A DNA stretch of 64,000 nt, taken from contig JACPYM010000069.1 in assembly GCA_016196035.1 (NCBI GenBank), positions 1 to 64,000 on the forward strand, given 5' to 3'. The position numbers and the translations under genes were made by a program. The notes beneath the pieces were generated by a model. That model was given only the letters and a program-made list of their open reading frames with translations. It did no database searches and was not told the DNA's origin. Positions within the stretch are counted from its first letter, which is position 1; each line of letters begins with the position of its first letter. Origin of the DNA: Acidobacteriota bacterium (GTDB lineage: Bacteria > Acidobacteriota > Blastocatellia > RBC074). Below are positions 28,144 through 37,409 of this stretch, piece by piece.

Positions 28144-30411
28144 TCAGCGTTCCAGCTTCAACCGCACGCCGCCCCGCACCAAACGCGGCATACCCAGCGT
28201 TTCCAGCGGCGTGCGTCCCACGACAATCTTCTCATCCAACAAATTCTGCACCGCTACAAACACCTCGAACCAGCGCCCCAGCGGACGCGCCACCGTCGCA
28301 TCAACGACGGCAAAGTTGCCCAGCGGCAATAGATTCTGATCGTCATCGAACTGCTTACCGATGGCGCGAAACTGCACCGCCGCCGTCACAAAGCGCGGGT
28401 GCGCATACGCCGTTTGCAACGTGAACTGATGGCGCGCCACCTGCGGTACCCACAAACCTTCCAGCCGCGCATCCTGCGGCGCACGCCGGATTGTCGCGTC
28501 AACCAGCAAATAGCCCGCCGTGATTTGCCAATGCTTGGCGGGATTGAATTCGGCTTCGGCCTCCAGACCGCGCGAACGTGTGCGCCCCAGGTTGCGGCGT
28601 TCGCGTGTGATCAGCGTCGGCGTCGCCGACAGCGTAAAGTTCGCCACCGGATTGATCGTCTCCGTCCAAAAGCCTGTCGCGCGAAACCGTGTCCGCTGCC
28701 AAGCCGCCGCCGTCACGCCCGCTTCGCCGCCAGTCAAACGTTCCGCCGTCAGTTTCTCATTCGACTGCGTCAACGTATCGCCCACGCGGAATGAGCGATA
28801 CAACTCATTCAACGTCGGCGCGCGAAAGGCGCGATACCCAGCGACGTGCAAATTGACGTGTTCGGCGACCGCATAAGACAAGGCCAGGCGCGGGCTAAAC
28901 GCGCTTTCGGAACGCGGCGCAAAGAAGCGCGGCACAACTGCGCCCGTCGCCAGCGTCCGCGTCACCGAGGCCGCCGAAGAGTTGCGCCAATCGTCATAGC
29001 GCCCGCTCGCGGTCAGACTCAACTTGGAAGTCAGTTGGAAAATACCTTGCAAGAAACCGCCCGCGCGCCGCTGCCTGCCGCCCGCGCTGACAAACGAAGT
29101 CGCGCGATTGTTGGCATAGACGATCTCATCGCTCGTACCGCGCACGCCGCGCACGTCCAAGCCGGCGACCAGCAAATGCTTGCCCGCATTCAGCCGCGAC
29201 CAATTGAACGACAACCCTGCATCGCGCGCGGGCACGAATTGCAAGCGCGACAACGTCTCGGAATTGCGATTGGCCGCCACCGCCGTGAAGCTCTGGTGAT
29301 AACGCTGTTGATTGCCAAAGACCGTTAATTCCCACGTGCTGCCCTCGCCGGTTTGCACGCGCCCGCCCACGGCCAGCGATTCATTCGCCGTGTCGTTGTA
29401 TTGCAAGACCGTTCCATTCGCACGGTCTTCGTCAAATAACGTCCCGCGCGCAAACACGTAGCTGTGCGCGTTGAAATCATTTTGCAGCCGCAGATTCAAC
29501 ACGCGATGTTTCGAGGCCGCCTGGGCATCCGCCGTCCCGCGCGTGGTCGGCGCAAGCAGAAAATAACCATCCGTGCGGAAAGCTTCGCCGGAAAGCGTCG
29601 CGCCAAAGCTCTTCCATTTCTCGCTGGCAAAGAACGAAACTTCGCCCGTGTCGCGATTGCCATAACTTCCTTCAACATTCACGTGACGACTGGCGGGCGG
29701 GCGCGTCAACAAGTTAATCACGCCGCTCAGCGCGTCCGAACCATACAAATCCGAAGCGCCGCCGCGCACGACCTCAATGCGTTCAATTGCGGTGCGCGGC
29801 ACGCGATCCCAATAGACCCAACCGCCAAAGGCATCGTTGAGCGGCACGCCGTCTTGCAAGACCAACGTCCGGCTTGCGCCGCTTGCTCCCGCCCCGCGCA
29901 AGCTCACGCCGCCCGTCGTCGGATTCGCAACCAAACTACTCGCGCGGCGAAACAGACTGAAGCCGGGAATCTGGCGCAGCAGATCATCGGTCGTTTGCGC
30001 GCCGGCATTCTGGACATCGCGCGCATCCAGCAAGCTGATGCTGGCGGGCGCATCTTCCAACCGCACGGCAGCGCGGGCCGGAGTAACGGCGACGTCTTCG
30101 ATAAGCAAAGCAGGTTCAAGCTGAATGGTGAGATTGACGGTTTGCGCCGCAAGGCTGACATGCTGCGTGATTCGGATGAATCCATCCGCTATCACGCGCA
30201 ACTCGTACTCGCCGATGGGCAGAGTGAGGGTAAAGCGGCCTTCCGCATCCGTTTGTGCGCGAATTTGTGCGGAGGCAATCTCAACCGTCGCGCCTTTCAC
30301 GCTTGCACCAGCCGAATCAACAATGCGCCCGGAAATTTGCTGCAGAGTTTGCGCCCCAGCAGACAATACAATGAGCAGAACATAAACCAAGAGGGAGCAA
30401 CTTATTTTCAT
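28144..30411 (-). CDS. TonB-dependent siderophore/cobalamin-type receptor
   Basis: A 755-residue outer-membrane receptor, shorter than the three Oar-like ones. A signal peptide (SLLVYVLLIVLSAGAQ) precedes a short regulatory-like domain at ~25-95 (ISGRIVDSAGASVKGATV). It is followed by a classic plug: ASISLLDARDVQNAGAQTTD, GVSLRGAGASGASRTLVLQD, and RIEVVRGGASDLYGSDALSG, which is close to the BtuB/FepA consensus. The barrel ends LVRGGVRLKLER with no terminal Phe, which is unusual for outer-membrane barrels. The substrate is probably a small chelate such as vitamin B12 or a siderophore. It lies just downstream of the UnbV lipoprotein terminator, so it has its own promoter. Confidence 0.88.
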   Translation of the reverse strand: MKISCSLLVYVLLIVLSAGAQTLQQISGRIVDSAGASVKGATVEIASAQIRAQTDAEGRFTLTLPIGEYELRVIADGFIRITQHVSLAAQTVNLTIQLEPALLIEDVAVTPARAAVRLEDAPASISLLDARDVQNAGAQTTDDLLRQIPGFSLFRRASSLVANPTTGGVSLRGAGASGASRTLVLQDGVPLNDAFGGWVYWDRVPRTAIERIEVVRGGASDLYGSDALSGVINLLTRPPASRHVNVEGSYGNRDTGEVSFFASEKWKSFGATLSGEAFRTDGYFLLAPTTRGTADAQAASKHRVLNLRLQNDFNAHSYVFARGTLFDEDRANGTVLQYNDTANESLAVGGRVQTGEGSTWELTVFGNQQRYHQSFTAVAANRNSETLSRLQFVPARDAGLSFNWSRLNAGKHLLVAGLDVRGVRGTSDEIVYANNRATSFVSAGGRQRRAGGFLQGIFQLTSKLSLTASGRYDDWRNSSAASVTRTLATGAVVPRFFAPRSESAFSPRLALSYAVAEHVNLHVAGYRAFRAPTLNELYRSFRVGDTLTQSNEKLTAERLTGGEAGVTAAAWQRTRFRATGFWTETINPVANFTLSATPTLITRERRNLGRTRSRGLEAEAEFNPAKHWQITAGYLLVDATIRRAPQDARLEGLWVPQVARHQFTLQTAYAHPRFVTAAVQFRAIGKQFDDDQNLLPLGNFAVVDATVARPLGRWFEVFVAVQNLLDEKIVVGRTPLETLGMPRLVRGGVRLKLER

Positions 30412-30440
30412 AACGCAATGAGTTTGGAGAGTAAGGTGAT

Positions 30441-30480
30441 AATTAGAAAAAGGCGCGCAACGGTTAATCAGTTGCGCGCC
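30441..30480 (-). terminator. Rho-independent terminator after the UnbV lipoprotein gene
   Basis: Reading the minus strand, GGCGCGCAAC pairs perfectly with GTTGCGCGCC over a 9-base loop, followed at once by TTTTTCTAATT. Position and orientation suit the gene ending at 30512. Confidence 0.85.
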
Positions 30481-30511
30481 CTAACATTCCGTTGGTGGGA
30501 TTAAACGCTCA

Positions 30512-32401
30512 CTACCGTACTTGCGCAAGCGGCGAAGCGCTGGGCGAAATTATTGGCGTTGGAGTCGCCAACGGCAGCGGCCTGCTTTCGGCAATGCCCT
30601 TTCCTTCTTTCAGCATGTGCAGTTGATTGATCGCGACGTTTTTCAACACCTCCACCGTATTGTTCGGCCATTCAATTTCGACGTGATCAATTTTGTCGTT
30701 GCGGCCCAGGCCAAAGGTCAGCGTTAATTCGCTCTGTGAACAATAACTCGAACCACTGTGGACGACCTGCCACTGCTTCGAACCATCGCCCGCGAAGACA
30801 GTGATCTTCGATCCGATGCCGTCGCGGTTGGCTTTGTCGCCGCTGGTTTTGAAACGCACAAAGCGTTGTTGATTGCCGCCCTCGTTGCGCAACAGATAGG
30901 CCGGGCCGCCGTTCGTCGTCACCAGCACGTCCAGGTCGCCATCATTGTCATAATCGGCATACGCCGCGCCGCGCGCGACGATGGGCCGCACAAACGGCTT
31001 GCCCGCCTTGCGCGTCGTTTCGGTGAACTTGCGCTTGCCGTCGTTGTGGAAGAGTTTCGGGGCCATCGCGTAAGTGATCTTCGGTTGCACGGCGTTGATG
31101 TCGTCCGCGACGTGGCCGTTGGCGAGGAAGATGTCCGGCTTGCCGTCCAAGTCGTAATCGAAAAAGAATAATCCAAACGTCAGCGACAACAGCGTCGCCT
31201 GCCCGATGTTGGAAGAAGGCGATTCGTCAATGAAGAGGCCCGCTTTGCCTTCGTTGTGGTAGACCGCCAGCATCTCATTCGAGAAATTGCCGATGATCAC
31301 ACTGGGAAAGCCGGAGCCATCGTAATCGGCAAAGTCCACGCCCATCCCGGCGCGCGCTTTGCCTTCGTCGCTAAACGCGATGCCCGCCGTGACCGCCGTT
31401 TCGCTAAACGTGCCGTTGCCGTTGTTTTTGTAGAGCTTGTTCGGCTGCGTGTCGTTCGAGACGAACACATCCGGCCAGCCGTCTTTGTTGTAATCCGTAA
31501 TCGCCACGCCCATCGCCTTGCTGGTCGGATCGAAGATGCCCGCCTTTTCGCTCACGTCTTCAAACTTGCCGCCCGTGTTGCGATAGAGGCGCGAAGGTTG
31601 GCCCTTGTAACTTTCGGGCGTGCAATAGCTCTTGTTCGTACCGTCGAGCGAGCAGTTCAAGTCCTTCTCCAACTGCCAATCAACGTAATTGCACACGAAC
31701 AGGTCGAGCTTGCCGTCCTTGTCGTAATCGAACCACGCCGCGCTGGTCGAAAACTCTTTCTCTTTGTCCAGGCCCAGCTTGGCTGTCACGTCGGCGAATT
31801 TGCCGCCGCCCAGATTGCGGAACAGATAGTTCTGGCCGAGCGCCGTGACGAAGATGTCTACGTTGCCGTCGTTGTCATAATCGCCAATGGCCGCGCCCAT
31901 CCCATACATCGGCTTGGCTAAGCCAGCGGCAGCCGCGACATCGGTGAACGTGCCGTTCTGATTGTTGTGATAGAGCGCCAGCACCGAGCGGCGTGGCTTC
32001 TTCGCCTGTGGGGGCGCATCGGGAAAATCCATCCCATTGATCAGCAAAACGTCCGGCCAGCCGTCGTTGTCGTAATCAAGCCACGCGCCGCCCGCGCCCA
32101 TCGTTTCGGGCAAATACTTTTTGCCATACGCGCCGTTGTTGTGGCGGAACTTAATCCCGGCTTGGCCGGTCACGTCAGAAAAAGTCACGTCGGCGAATTT
32201 CGCAGGCAGTGGCGGCAACCCAACAGGTGAAGGCGAAACGCTCGGTGCAGCCTCCGCTTGTGCAGGCGTCGCCACAGTGCTGGCGGGCAAGGGCGTGCTG
32301 CCTGTGGTGGGAGCGGGCGCTTGCGTGCTGTGGCAGGCGCTGACGAGCAGGCTGGTGATGAGCAGGGCCAATACACAACTCAATGATGCGAAAGATTTCA
32401 T
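30512..32401 (-). CDS. Lipoprotein with FG-GAP repeats and ASPIC/UnbV domain (CRTAC1-like)
   Basis: A 629-residue exported lipoprotein. LLVSACHSTQ gives the lipobox with Cys near residue 23. A Pro/Ala-rich linker follows. Then come about eight FG-GAP/VCBS calcium-binding repeats of the type WLDYDNDGWPDVLLING, IGDYDNDGNVDIFVTALG and FFDYDLDGKPDIFLANG. The C-terminal domain (GIGSKITVFAGDGSKQWQVV ... VEIEWPNNTVEVLKNVAIN) is ASPIC/UnbV. This makes a beta-propeller tethered at the membrane, probably binding glycans or proteins. Such proteins are frequent in acidobacteria and planctomycetes, without a proven reaction. It has its own terminator downstream. Confidence 0.88.
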   Translation of the reverse strand: MKSFASLSCVLALLITSLLVSACHSTQAPAPTTGSTPLPASTVATPAQAEAAPSVSPSPVGLPPLPAKFADVTFSDVTGQAGIKFRHNNGAYGKKYLPETMGAGGAWLDYDNDGWPDVLLINGMDFPDAPPQAKKPRRSVLALYHNNQNGTFTDVAAAAGLAKPMYGMGAAIGDYDNDGNVDIFVTALGQNYLFRNLGGGKFADVTAKLGLDKEKEFSTSAAWFDYDKDGKLDLFVCNYVDWQLEKDLNCSLDGTNKSYCTPESYKGQPSRLYRNTGGKFEDVSEKAGIFDPTSKAMGVAITDYNKDGWPDVFVSNDTQPNKLYKNNGNGTFSETAVTAGIAFSDEGKARAGMGVDFADYDGSGFPSVIIGNFSNEMLAVYHNEGKAGLFIDESPSSNIGQATLLSLTFGLFFFDYDLDGKPDIFLANGHVADDINAVQPKITYAMAPKLFHNDGKRKFTETTRKAGKPFVRPIVARGAAYADYDNDGDLDVLVTTNGGPAYLLRNEGGNQQRFVRFKTSGDKANRDGIGSKITVFAGDGSKQWQVVHSGSSYCSQSELTLTFGLGRNDKIDHVEIEWPNNTVEVLKNVAINQLHMLKEGKGIAESRPLPLATPTPIISPSASPLAQVR

Positions 32402-32437
32402 GGGATTAAATGCAATTACGAAGGAGGGCGACAGCTT

Positions 32438-32534
32438 TGGAGTGCGTGCGGCACAGGCCGCCGCTTTGGTATTCCCTTCATCGGCTAATTACTGAAGGAA
32501 TACCAAAGCGGCGGCCTGTGCCGCACGCACTCCA
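32438..32534. repeat. Long inverted repeat (about 42-bp arms, 12-base loop)
   Basis: The left arm 32438-32480 and the right arm 32493-32534 are reverse complements apart from one inserted C. The core includes GTGCGGCACAGGCCGCC. The element fills the gap between the UnbV lipoprotein start and the AhpD-like gene stop. It looks like a MITE/REP-type element rather than a simple terminator because no T-run follows. Confidence 0.88.
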
Positions 32535-32560
32535 GAGGCGCTGCCGCGCCGGACGGATTA

Positions 32561-33823
32561 TCAATGCTTCACGCCATACACTTCCTGATACACGCGAATT
32601 GCTTCGTCCTCGGAAGGCAGGCGCAAGTTGTCGGTGAAACGGTTCATGAAACTAAACGCGCCGGTTTGCAGCACGATTTCGAGCGCGCCGTAATCCTGAA
32701 ACTCAACGCGCAAAGCAGCGACATCGGCATCAGTCATTGAACCCGGCCCGCGCGTCAGTTTGCGCGCAAAAACGACGGCGGCGCGCTCGCGCGTGCTCAA
32801 CTGCGTATCGTCTTTTTGCATCGCAACCAACTTGGCGGGATCAACGGCGAGCCTACGCAATCCGAGCACTTGATGCAAGGTGCAATAGCGACAACCGTTG
32901 GCCGCCGAGACGGCGAACGAAACGTGCAATTGCAACTCGCGCCCGAGCTTGGAATTGGCCCGCACCGCCGCGCCGTAGTTGCGCCAGGCCGCTTGCAGAT
33001 CCGGCACCAGCAGCATCGCCCGTTGTGAATTGGCAATGCCCACGCCCAGACTGTTGGCCGCTGCGGCGCTTTCTTTCGCCGCATTGGCAGCCGCCACGAC
33101 CGCCGCCATCTCTTCATCGCTGACCAACGCAATGCGCGCTTCGGTCAGCCGATTTTTTGGTTTCGCTGGCAAAGCAGGTTTGACTTGCGCATCGAGCGCC
33201 CACGCTTCGACTGGCAAATTCAACGCCTCGGCATAGCGCGTGAAGTAGTTGAAGAAGCAAACGACCATCGTCAACTCGACCATCTGTGCATCGTTGAATT
33301 GCCCGCGCGCCTTGGCGAATTCGGCGTCGGTGACGCCGTGGACATCGCGCGTCAGCAATTCGGCGTATCGCACGGCCAGTTGTTCGGCGGGCGTTAGCTC
33401 GCTCAGCTTTTCGCCTTTCAAACACTCTGCTACTTGCGCGCCGCGTTCGCTGGCGCGCAGCAAGCGCAGCATGTGCGCGGCGACATACGGGCTTTGATTC
33501 ACCTGCGCAATGCGCAAGCCCAGCGCCGCTTTGAGTTCGGGCGCAAGCGTGCCGCCGGTGATGTACGTTTTGAAAAGCTGCGCGAAGGTTTGCGGCGCAT
33601 TCGGGATTTGCGCCAAGCCGCGCAGGTAATTCGGCACGCGCCCGGCGTCGAAGGTTTCAATACTGCCGAGCGTCGCGGCGTTGCCCAGCGGCAAGCGCGC
33701 GGTCGCGTTGACGCGCTGTTGGGCGGCGGCTTCCAGCTTGGCGATGGGTAACAAGCTGGTTTGCGCATTGACTGAAAATGCAATCAATGCGGTGACGAAG
33801 AGTCCGGTGAAGAGGCGAAACAT
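32561..33823 (-). CDS. Exported double AhpD-like (carboxymuconolactone decarboxylase fold) protein
   Basis: A 420-residue protein. I chose ATG 33823, where a signal peptide (LFTGLFVTALIAFSVNAQ) starts. Two AhpD/CMD-like helical domains follow. The first (~80-205; AYVAAH-like SPYVAAHMLRLLRASE, then QFNDAQMVELTMVVCFFNYF) lacks the Cys pair. The second (~230-415) has AANGCRYCTLHQVLGLRRL with C311, C314 and H317, the redox motif of alkylhydroperoxidases. It therefore probably acts as a peroxidase or redox protein outside the cytoplasm, with one active and one structural domain. The family usually has a single ~110-190 residue domain, so this is a fused or duplicated form. Confidence 0.82.
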   Translation of the reverse strand: MFRLFTGLFVTALIAFSVNAQTSLLPIAKLEAAAQQRVNATARLPLGNAATLGSIETFDAGRVPNYLRGLAQIPNAPQTFAQLFKTYITGGTLAPELKAALGLRIAQVNQSPYVAAHMLRLLRASERGAQVAECLKGEKLSELTPAEQLAVRYAELLTRDVHGVTDAEFAKARGQFNDAQMVELTMVVCFFNYFTRYAEALNLPVEAWALDAQVKPALPAKPKNRLTEARIALVSDEEMAAVVAAANAAKESAAAANSLGVGIANSQRAMLLVPDLQAAWRNYGAAVRANSKLGRELQLHVSFAVSAANGCRYCTLHQVLGLRRLAVDPAKLVAMQKDDTQLSTRERAAVVFARKLTRGPGSMTDADVAALRVEFQDYGALEIVLQTGAFSFMNRFTDNLRLPSEDEAIRVYQEVYGVKH

Positions 33824-33858
33824 AAACGATTTCTCCCAGAGGAAATTGCGAGCATTCT

Positions 33859-34000
33859 CCCTGGGAGCGCAGGCATCCTTGCCTGCCGTAAAAGAAGTCG
33901 CGCAGCATCCTTCGCTCCGTTTCCGCACGATGCAAAACCGGGATAAGGAAGGCTCCGCGGCATTTTTTATAGCAGGCAAGGATGCCTGCGCTCCCAAGGG
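33859..34000. repeat. MITE-like element with 28-bp terminal inverted repeats
   Basis: The left end 33859-33886 (starting CCCTGGGAGCGCAGGCATCC) and the right end 33972-34000 are reverse complements apart from one extra A. The arm itself is partly palindromic (GCAGGCATCCTTGCCTGC). The 85 bases between the arms hold no gene. The same CCTGGGAGCGC-GGCATCC core recurs at 41116. No clear target duplication was seen. Confidence 0.8.
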
Positions 34001-34010
34001 AAGTTTCAAA

Positions 34011-37000
34011 TTAAAACGTAAAGCGCAGCCCCGCTTGCAAAGTGCGCGCATCGTGCGCCTGCGTAGACTTGCCAAACGAAGCCAGCGAGAGATCGGCATT
34101 CGGCAAAAACAGATTGACATTGTTGAGCGCATTGAACGCTTCCAGCCGGATTTGCAATTGGCGTTCGCCCCACACGGTGAAGCTGCGCGCGACCGAAAGA
34201 TCGAGCGTCACCGCGCGCGGCCCGCGAAAGGTGTTGCGACCCAGCGTGCCGTTCTGGCCCAATGCGGGCGCAGGAAAAATGCCGGCGTCAAACAAGCCTT
34301 TCAGAAAATCGCGCTGGCTAAAGGAAGTCTTGAGCGTGCCGGGCGCGGGCGCATTCGGGCGATCATAGAACCAGCCGCCTACCGCGCCGCCACCGCCATC
34401 CAGATTGTAATCGCCGCCTGTGTTGCGGCCATTCACCAGATTGGACGGTGCGCCGTTCCAAACGGAAAACGGTCGGCCAGACTGGGCTGACAACACGCCG
34501 GACAGCAACCAGTCACGGCTCAACGCGCCCAACCAGCGCGGCGTTGTGTCAAAGATCATAGGCACAGCAGGCGTCCAACTTACGACGGTCGAAAGTCGCT
34601 GCGGAATATCGAACAACGAACGCGCCCGTTCACAACGCAAACACGCGGCGTCTTGCGCGCCTTTGCCCGGTTCGGAATTGTCGGTGAATTGGCCGGTCGA
34701 AGTGTCCGACGCCGTATCCAGCCATTTCGACCAGCGGTAATTCGTTTGCAGCGCGAAGCCGCCCAGGCGCGTCTGAGCAAAGGCGCGGCGCAGTTCCGCC
34801 GTGAAGGCGTGATAGCTGGACGTGACGCCATTCGTCACGAACAACAGCACGCCGAAATTCGGATTCAGGCGGTCTTCCTTGCCATCGGCCAGATCGCCCG
34901 CGAAACGGTTCACATCGTCAATGCGTTCGAGGTTGATGCCGTTGGTGCCGACGTAACCGGCTTCGACGATCCAGCCGCCCGCGAATTCGCGTTGCAGGTT
35001 CAGGAACCAGTTCTCGCTGTATTGCGTCTTGATCGTCGGGTTGACGACGAAGCCGGTGATGCGAATGGCGTTCTCACCGGCGGGCGTGTTGACGCCGCCT
35101 TTGGCGTTCAGGCCGCGCGCGAACTCGGCGTTAAACGGCACCGGGATGTTGTAAAGAATCTGCGTACCGATCTTGTTACTCGGTTGAATCACGCCTTGAA
35201 TCGCATCCGGCGGCAAGGCGCGCGCGCCCGCGATGGATTGGCCGTGATGCGGCTGAAAGGCCAGACTGAATCCGGCGCGAATCGCCGTCTTGCGGTTGCC
35301 AAACGGATCGTAAGCCAGCCCGATGCGCGGCGCGAAATTGCGGCGTTGCGGCGTATACAAACGGTCTACGCGGCCAAGCGCGGCGTTGGCAAGTCGTTCG
35401 TTAAAGTTGTTGCCGGTACCGAGAATAATCGAAGACAAGCGGCCTTCGCGTTCGGTCACATCGCCGAAGTAGTCGTAGCGCAAACCCAGATTCAGATTCA
35501 ACCGACCGGTCACTTTCCAATCGTTTTGGAAGAACGCGCCCGCTTCGTATTGCGTGAAGTAACGCGGAAAGCCCGCCGGTTTACCCGTCGCCGGATCAAC
35601 CGTGAGCGTCTGACGGAACGGGCGGTCGGCAACAAAGTCCGCGATGCTGCGAAAGCTGAATGCGCCTGCGGTCGCCGGGCCAAGCGAAAGCCCTTTGAAT
35701 GCGCGCCGCAATTCAAACCCGGCGCGCCACGTTTGTTTGCCGCGATCCAGCGTCAGCGTGTCGCGGATTTCGTAAGTGCGCAGCTTCGTGCGTGAATTGA
35801 AAATATCGCCGAAGGGCATCTCGATGCCCGTGATCGTGATGTCCGGCACGGCGGCGTCAGCATTGCCGCGTGTCGTGTCTACGTTTTGAAACGAGAAGCG
35901 CGCATCGTTGACGGCGCGTTGAAAGACGTGCACGTAGCCCAGATTCAAGTTGGCAAAGAAGCCGTCGAACGGCCCACGCGAACCGCGCAGCGCCTTGCCC
36001 AGCGTCGCGCGCGAAGAACTCGTGCCGCCCTGATCGCGCTGGTTTTCTGAAATCCAGCGCGCCGTCACTTTGTCCGCGCCGTTGTTGAAGCTGTGATCAA
36101 GCCGCGCCAGATACTGATCGAAGCGCACGTAATCGCGCAGCGTCGCCGCCGCCAGCGCAATCGCCGGGATGAAACCTTGCGCCGTGCTCAGACAGTTGCG
36201 CTGCTCCGCCACCGTCGCGCAACCCGTCGCCACGGGCGTGGGCGCGGGGAATTGTTTGAACAAACGCGCGGCGACGCCGGTAGGCGCGGTGCGAATGACG
36301 TAGTCGCGCAGTTGCGGCGTCTCGACCAAAAACGAAAGCGGACGCCCGACGGCGTTGCGCGTGCCTTCATACGAGCCGAAAAAGAAGGTGCGATTTTTGA
36401 AAACCGGGCCGCCCACGTTGCCGCCGAATTGATTGAAGACTTGCGGCAGCACTGCGGCGGAAAAGAAATTGCGCGCGTTGAGCGCGGCGTTGCGGTGGTA
36501 TTCCCAGAGCTTGCCGTGCAGTTGATTCGTGCCCGCTTTGGTTTGCAGATTGATGACCGCGCCGTTGCCGCGCCCATATTCGCTGGAAAAATTGCCGGTC
36601 TGCACCTGCACTTCTTCCAATGATTCGAGCGCGGGCACGAGCGTCGGTTCGCCGGTGTTGTTCGGATTGGTGTTGAGCGCGCCGTCGAGCACGTAGTTGT
36701 TGCCGCGATAACGATTGCCGTTGACCGTCACGACGGGCGAATTGGTCAGCTTGGTCGAATTGGCCGAGCCTAGAATTTGCGTCGCGCCCGCGCTGAGTTT
36801 CGGCAGCAGGAAGACATCGCGTTGCGGCAGCGGCAGCGTCGTGAGTTGCTGATTGGAAAAGTTGTCTGAAAGACGGCCTTCGGTGGCGACGACGGCTTCG
36901 GGTTTGGCGTTGATGGTGATGGCTTCGGCAAGGTCGCCGACTTCGAGTTTCAGCACCAGTTCCGTCGTTTGGCCGACGTTGAGTTTCAGCCCGCGCTGTT

Positions 37001-37286
37001 CATAGCTTTTGAACCCGGCGGCGCGCACCTGCACGGTATAAATGCCGGGCGGCAGGCCGGCCAGCAGAAAGCTGCCTTTGTTGTCAGTCGTCGCCGCGCG
37101 TTGCAACCCGGTCTGTTCGTGGGTGGCGGTCAGCGCGATTTGCACGAGCGCGTTGCCGGTGCTGTCGCTCACCGCGCCTTTGAGTGTCGCCTCGGTGAAT
37201 TGCGCGGCGGCGGATGCCGTGCAAAAGAGCAACACGCAGCACAGCGCGACAGCTTTGCAGGTTGGGGAAAGCTTTTGATGATTCAT
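34011..37286 (-). CDS. TonB-dependent receptor, Oar-like
   Basis: A 1091-residue outer-membrane receptor. A signal peptide (AVALCCVLLFCTASAAAQ) leads into a regulatory-like domain at ~30-115 (EATLKGAVSDSTGNALVQIA; FLLAGLPPGIYTVQVRAAGF). The plug follows (TINAKPEAVVATEGRLSDNF; PVVTVNGNRYRGNNYVLDGA) and then a barrel ending DARTLQAGLRFTF with terminal Phe. It is related to the receptors at 11910 and 17223 but has no LacI-type gene nearby. Its downstream edge is 10 bases from the MITE-like element at 33859. Substrate unknown. Confidence 0.87.
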   Translation of the reverse strand: MNHQKLSPTCKAVALCCVLLFCTASAAAQFTEATLKGAVSDSTGNALVQIALTATHEQTGLQRAATTDNKGSFLLAGLPPGIYTVQVRAAGFKSYEQRGLKLNVGQTTELVLKLEVGDLAEAITINAKPEAVVATEGRLSDNFSNQQLTTLPLPQRDVFLLPKLSAGATQILGSANSTKLTNSPVVTVNGNRYRGNNYVLDGALNTNPNNTGEPTLVPALESLEEVQVQTGNFSSEYGRGNGAVINLQTKAGTNQLHGKLWEYHRNAALNARNFFSAAVLPQVFNQFGGNVGGPVFKNRTFFFGSYEGTRNAVGRPLSFLVETPQLRDYVIRTAPTGVAARLFKQFPAPTPVATGCATVAEQRNCLSTAQGFIPAIALAAATLRDYVRFDQYLARLDHSFNNGADKVTARWISENQRDQGGTSSSRATLGKALRGSRGPFDGFFANLNLGYVHVFQRAVNDARFSFQNVDTTRGNADAAVPDITITGIEMPFGDIFNSRTKLRTYEIRDTLTLDRGKQTWRAGFELRRAFKGLSLGPATAGAFSFRSIADFVADRPFRQTLTVDPATGKPAGFPRYFTQYEAGAFFQNDWKVTGRLNLNLGLRYDYFGDVTEREGRLSSIILGTGNNFNERLANAALGRVDRLYTPQRRNFAPRIGLAYDPFGNRKTAIRAGFSLAFQPHHGQSIAGARALPPDAIQGVIQPSNKIGTQILYNIPVPFNAEFARGLNAKGGVNTPAGENAIRITGFVVNPTIKTQYSENWFLNLQREFAGGWIVEAGYVGTNGINLERIDDVNRFAGDLADGKEDRLNPNFGVLLFVTNGVTSSYHAFTAELRRAFAQTRLGGFALQTNYRWSKWLDTASDTSTGQFTDNSEPGKGAQDAACLRCERARSLFDIPQRLSTVVSWTPAVPMIFDTTPRWLGALSRDWLLSGVLSAQSGRPFSVWNGAPSNLVNGRNTGGDYNLDGGGGAVGGWFYDRPNAPAPGTLKTSFSQRDFLKGLFDAGIFPAPALGQNGTLGRNTFRGPRAVTLDLSVARSFTVWGERQLQIRLEAFNALNNVNLFLPNADLSLASFGKSTQAHDARTLQAGLRFTF

Positions 37287-37409
37287 TGCTATGGGTAATC
37301 AGTAGTAGCGATAACACGCAAGCTTAGCCTGGTTTGCGATGGCGTTCACAAAAGGCCGCGTCGCGGTACCGTCCTGCGCACTTTTTTTCCGTAGACAGAA
37401 AACCGCCCA

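Noticed and set aside
33859-34000. Terminator for the AhpD-like or TonB gene
   Set aside because: The arms are 28 bp with an 85-base interior and no T-run, so a mobile-type element fits better.
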